A stretch of DNA of 52,529 nt from DATAVK01 sp036267755 (GTDB lineage: Bacteria; Actinomycetota; Actinomycetes; JAFAQI01), in assembly GCA_036267755.1 (NCBI GenBank), contig DATAVK010000061.1:1-52529 (forward strand), given 5' to 3'. Position 1 is the first letter of the stretch. The number at the start of each line of letters is the position of its first letter. Shown piece after piece: positions 49,586 to 52,529 of the stretch. Made by a program: the position numbers and the translations under genes. The notes below the pieces were generated by a model. The model worked only from the letters and a program-made list of their open reading frames with translations. It did no database searches and was not told the DNA's origin.

Positions 49586-50638
49586 CTAGGCCTCCGCGCG
49601 GAGCCGCCGAGCCGCCTCCGACATGGCCGCCAGCTTGCCGTCGGCCGACTCTCGTGGCAGGTACTTCATGCCGCAGTCGGTGGACAGCACAAGCCGTTCC
49701 GGCTCGATGACATCGAGCGCCCGCCGGACCCGGTCGGCGACGACCTCGGCGGTCTCGATCTCAGGGGTCGACAGGTCGAGTACGCCGAGAATGACCGTCT
49801 TGCTCGGCAGTGTCTTCAGCACCGACAGGTCGAGCTGGGACTGCGCCGTCTCGATCGACACCTGGTCGCACGAGCAGTCCTCGAGCTCCGGCAGGAACGA
49901 GTAGCCAGAGGGTCGCTCATGGATGATTGCCGCGTACCCGAAGCAGATGTGCACCGCCGTCGTACTAGGCGCGCCGGCGAGCGCACGGTTCAGCGCCTCG
50001 ACGCCGTACTCGCGGGCCGGTTCCGGTCTGGCCTGCATGTAGGGCTCGTCGATCTGCACGATGTCGGCGCCGGCGGCGAACAGATCGTGGATCTCGGCGT
50101 TAACCGCGTCCGCGTACGCCAGAGCGAGATCCCGCGGATTGAGGTAATGGTCGTCCTGCGCCTGCTGAGACATCGTGTAGGGACCCGGCACGGTCACTTT
50201 GATGACGCGGTCAGTATGGCGACGCAGGAAATCGACGTCCGCAGCCTCGATGGGCGCCGGCCGCCGGATCGGACCGGTGACGCGCGGCACCGGGTTCGGG
50301 TGACCGCTGCGATCCAGCGCCTCTCCGGGGTTGTCGATGTCGACGCCGTCGAGTGCGGTGGCGAAGTGGTTGGAGTAGCTCTCACGCCGGATCTCACCGT
50401 CAGTGAGGATGTCGAGGCCGGCCCGCTCCTGGGCAACGATCGCCAGCAGCGTCGCGTCGTCCTGCGCCTCGTGCAGGAACTCAGGAGCCGGTCGCCACAA
50501 CTCCTTGGCGCGGACCCGGGGCGGGAACCGGTGGGAGAGCCGCTCGCGGTCGATCAGCCAGTCCGGCTGCGGCATGCTCCCGACGATCGACGTCGGGAGT
50601 AGTGGCAGCCCAGCTGATCCGGTACCGCGTCCTGCCAC
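49586..50638 (-). CDS. Cobalamin-independent methionine synthase (MetE) catalytic-domain protein
   Basis: This is a 350-residue protein from GTG 50636-50638. PTSIVGSMPQP, LDILTDGEIRRESYSNHFATAL, VTVPGPYTMS, IVQIDEPYMQARP, VHICFGYA and LSTDCGMKYLPR match the C-terminal (catalytic, zinc) half of MetE. The His/Cys of HICFG and the Cys of TDCG are likely zinc ligands. It lacks the N-terminal half of full MetE, as core-MetE enzymes do, so the methyl donor may be something other than folate. An MFS transporter gene ends 49 bp upstream on the same strand. Confidence 0.88.
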   Translation of the reverse strand: MAGRGTGSAGLPLLPTSIVGSMPQPDWLIDRERLSHRFPPRVRAKELWRPAPEFLHEAQDDATLLAIVAQERAGLDILTDGEIRRESYSNHFATALDGVDIDNPGEALDRSGHPNPVPRVTGPIRRPAPIEAADVDFLRRHTDRVIKVTVPGPYTMSQQAQDDHYLNPRDLALAYADAVNAEIHDLFAAGADIVQIDEPYMQARPEPAREYGVEALNRALAGAPSTTAVHICFGYAAIIHERPSGYSFLPELEDCSCDQVSIETAQSQLDLSVLKTLPSKTVILGVLDLSTPEIETAEVVADRVRRALDVIEPERLVLSTDCGMKYLPRESADGKLAAMSEAARRLRAEA

Positions 50639-50687
50639 CGTGACTCCTCGGATCGTCGACGCGCCAATCTAACGCCTGCGAGTCAGC

Positions 50688-52055
50688 TCAGCCGGACATG
50701 TCCTCCAGCCGGCGGCCAGAGGACGACGGGCCGAACATTGCGACGATGCCGGCAAGCGCCCCGGTGACGCCGATCCCCGCGAAGCCGGTGAAGAAAGTCG
50801 CGCCGGCGACCACGTGCGGCAGCGCGAGACCTCCCACCGCGCCGCCGGCGTGCCCGACACCGTCGGACACCGCGAAGCCGGTCGACCGCGAGCGGGTCGG
50901 GAAGTTCTCCGCGGTGTAGGTGTAGGCGACCTGCAGCCACATGCCGAGCCCAAGCGCGCCGAGGAAGGCTCCGATCACCAGAACCGCTTCATTGGCGAGT
51001 GTGCCGATGAGGACCATTCCGACGAGCCAGACCAGCGACGACGCGAGCAGCAGGAGCTTGCGCTCGATCTTGTCCGCTACCGCCGCCATCGCAGTGGCGC
51101 CGATGGGGTAGCCGAGGCCACCCACACCGAGGAACAGGATCGAGTTGTTGATGTCGTAGCCATGCATCCCGAGCAGGGTGGCGCTGTCGCCGAGGAACCC
51201 GTAGTTCCCGATGTACCAGAGGAACCACATTGGGATCAAGACCGCGAGCCGTCGACCATACGGCGCCTTGAACAGTGCGCGCAGCGGCATCTTGTCGAAC
51301 TCCGAGGACACGTCCGTGACGTCTGGATCGGTAAGCTCGACACCTCGCTCCCGCGCGGTGTTCTCCATCCGGGCGACGATCTGGTCCGCCTCGTCGGGCT
51401 TCCCGTGCAACGCCAACCAGCGCGGTGACTCCGGCAGCTCGAACCGGCCGACCAGCCCGACTGTCGCGATGACTCCACCGATCACGAACAGCCATCGCCA
51501 GCCGGAGCTGTAGTTCGGGACCAGCGCCAGCGCCACGAACGGTGTCACTGCCTGACCGATGATCCCGACCAGGAAGGTGAGGTTGGAGATGCGGCCGCGG
51601 AGCCGGGCTGGCGATAGCTCACCGACGTACGTCGACACCAGGTTCAGATCGGCGCCGACACCCATGCCTGTGATGAAACGCCACAGGCTCAGCGTCTTGA
51701 CTCCGGTCGCTGTGGCGTCCAGGAACGAACCGGCCGCGGTCAGCCCGATCGTGAACAGCAGGATCTTGTACCGGCCGAAGCGGTCCGAGATCAGACCGAT
51801 CACGAGCGACCCGACGGCGTACCCAATCAAGCCGATAGAAAGCGCGACGAAGGTAGTTGTCGAGCCGGAGAGCTTGAACTGCTTGGCGATCGCCGGCATC
51901 CCGTAGCCGATGTCGGCGATGTCGAAGAAGGTGAAGAAGTAGCCGACGCCGATGATGACGAGGTAGTAGCGAGGTAACGACCACACCGGTATCCGGTCCA
52001 GCCGAGCGAGGACCGAGCGAGCATCGGTTTGGGCGGAGCTGGTCGACGTCGTCAT
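50688..52055 (-). CDS. MFS transporter
   Basis: This 455-residue protein begins at ATG 52053-52055 and has about 12 membrane helices. LIGLISDRFGRYKILLF carries the motif between helices 2 and 3 of the metabolite/sugar-porter branch. GMGVGADLNLVSTYVGELSP and ESPRWLALHGKPDEAD (the PESPR motif after helix 6) are also typical of sugar-porter-like MFS members. The central cytoplasmic loop is acidic. The substrate is unknown. MetE-like protein follows after 49 bp on the same strand and could be cotranscribed. Confidence 0.9.
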   Translation of the reverse strand: MTTSTSSAQTDARSVLARLDRIPVWSLPRYYLVIIGVGYFFTFFDIADIGYGMPAIAKQFKLSGSTTTFVALSIGLIGYAVGSLVIGLISDRFGRYKILLFTIGLTAAGSFLDATATGVKTLSLWRFITGMGVGADLNLVSTYVGELSPARLRGRISNLTFLVGIIGQAVTPFVALALVPNYSSGWRWLFVIGGVIATVGLVGRFELPESPRWLALHGKPDEADQIVARMENTARERGVELTDPDVTDVSSEFDKMPLRALFKAPYGRRLAVLIPMWFLWYIGNYGFLGDSATLLGMHGYDINNSILFLGVGGLGYPIGATAMAAVADKIERKLLLLASSLVWLVGMVLIGTLANEAVLVIGAFLGALGLGMWLQVAYTYTAENFPTRSRSTGFAVSDGVGHAGGAVGGLALPHVVAGATFFTGFAGIGVTGALAGIVAMFGPSSSGRRLEDMSG

Positions 52056-52099
52056 GGGAGGAGTCGTCCCCCATTACACCGGTTCCATTCCGGTGAGTG

Positions 52100-52529
52100 C
52101 TAGACCGGCGCCAGGGCCGTTCCACCAGGCGCATCGGCCGCCGCAGCGGCAGCCGCCGCCACCTGCTCTCTCGGGCCAGCGACAAACAGGTACTCCGTGT
52201 TGCGAAGATGCGAGACCGTGCCGACGCGTTTCCCGGCCGGGCTGTGGATGCCGATCTGCGCGCCGACGTACCGCTTGCTGTCGTAGCCGAGGAGCCGGAC
52301 GTCCTCGTGGCCGGTCTCGCGGAGCCAACGCAAGATGTCGTCGGCCTCGACCCAGGCCTCGTCGTTGTAGGAGACCACGACGACACCTGCCCTGACCCTG
52401 AGCAGCACGTCCTTGAGGGCATCGGGCATCGAACGCTTGCCGTTGAAGGGGCTCTTTGTTGTCTCGTCCCGACTGTCGATTCGTTTGCAGGCGACGCCGT
52501 AGTGCTCCGGCTCGTCCCCACGCACCAGG
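52100..52529 (-). CDS. N6-adenine DNA methyltransferase, C-terminal part (5' end outside window)
   Basis: The frame is open at the right edge, so only the last ~142 residues are seen. HYGVACKRIDSRD, PFNGKRSMPDALKDVLL, VVVVSYNDEAWV, YDSKRYVGAQIGIHSPAGKRVG and HLRNTEYLFVAGP match the C-terminal part of D12-class adenine-specific methyltransferases (DAM-like) of actinobacteria. The catalytic DPPY motif would be upstream, outside the window. No restriction gene is visible on this side. It ends with an Ala-rich tail. Confidence 0.85.
   Translation of the reverse strand, partial: LVRGDEPEHYGVACKRIDSRDETTKSPFNGKRSMPDALKDVLLRVRAGVVVVSYNDEAWVEADDILRWLRETGHEDVRLLGYDSKRYVGAQIGIHSPAGKRVGTVSHLRNTEYLFVAGPREQVAAAAAAAADAPGGTALAPV

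Noticed and set aside
1..52529. CRISPR array, tRNA, rRNA, insertion sequence or prophage
   Set aside because: No regular direct-repeat array, no T-loop-like tRNA motif in the gaps, and no transposase, integrase or phage structural gene among the supported frames.

Overview
The window is high-G+C DNA from an actinomycete-type bacterium (Actinomycetota). The evidence is tandem GAF-ANTAR regulators, a probable RGCVC-family small protein, a DUF5994-like protein, a DinB/mycothiol-transferase-like protein, an F420/PPOX-type oxidoreductase, a KorAB 2-oxoacid:ferredoxin oxidoreductase, three-part PntAA/PntAB/PntB transhydrogenase genes, frequent GTG/TTG starts and many 4-bp ATGA/GTGA overlaps. I cannot name the genus. 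No rRNA, tRNA, CRISPR array, insertion sequence or prophage was seen. Coding density is very high: no gene-free stretch exceeds 300 bases. The longest gaps are 14868-15150, 17185-17450 and 20296-20534, each described below.

Layout. 1-4.2 kb: the end of a GMC oxidoreductase, a Tat-exported phospholipase C-like phosphoesterase, a DUF1579-like protein, a hemerythrin and a PqqD-like domain fused to a Tat-type export segment. 4.2-9.8 kb: a MarR-MFS-PAP2 drug-export cluster with a clear operator, then DinB, SDR and small membrane proteins and a PPOX protein. 9.8-15 kb: a ClC channel, a second MarR, a DUF1345-like membrane protein and a minus-strand block of two GAF-ANTAR genes, an RGCVC protein and DUF5994. 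15-20.3 kb: two fatty-acid desaturases flank an LPMTG wall protein made of QCNG repeats and an FtsH protease. 20.5-22.2 kb: a tiny secreted peptide gene converges on an HTH-TPR regulator.

22.3-31 kb holds the most unusual part: a minus-strand, tightly overlapping operon with a TupA-like tungstate-binding protein, a PKD surface protein, an ExbB/MotA-like channel, a DUF2149 (ExbD-like) protein, TupB permease, TupC ATPase and a MerR-like HTH plus TOBE (oxyanion-sensing) regulator. It looks like an ABC oxyanion importer joined to a proton-motive-force module, in an organism type that normally lacks TonB. I consider it the best candidate for an undescribed system.

31-38 kb: rsgA, a small basic protein, a 999-residue LuxR-type (LAL) regulator, and a formamidase/acetamidase overlapping an APC permease. 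38-45 kb: a HAD phosphatase, a damaged MarR gene that keeps its operator, then korBA divergent from pntAA-pntAB-pntB, which points to a shared role in ferredoxin and NAD(P)H balance. 45-52.5 kb: small hypothetical proteins, a SnoaL-like protein, a secreted protein of unknown role, a membrane-bound GGDEF protein, a MetE-like methyltransferase, an MFS transporter and the 3' end of an adenine-specific DNA methyltransferase that runs off the right edge.
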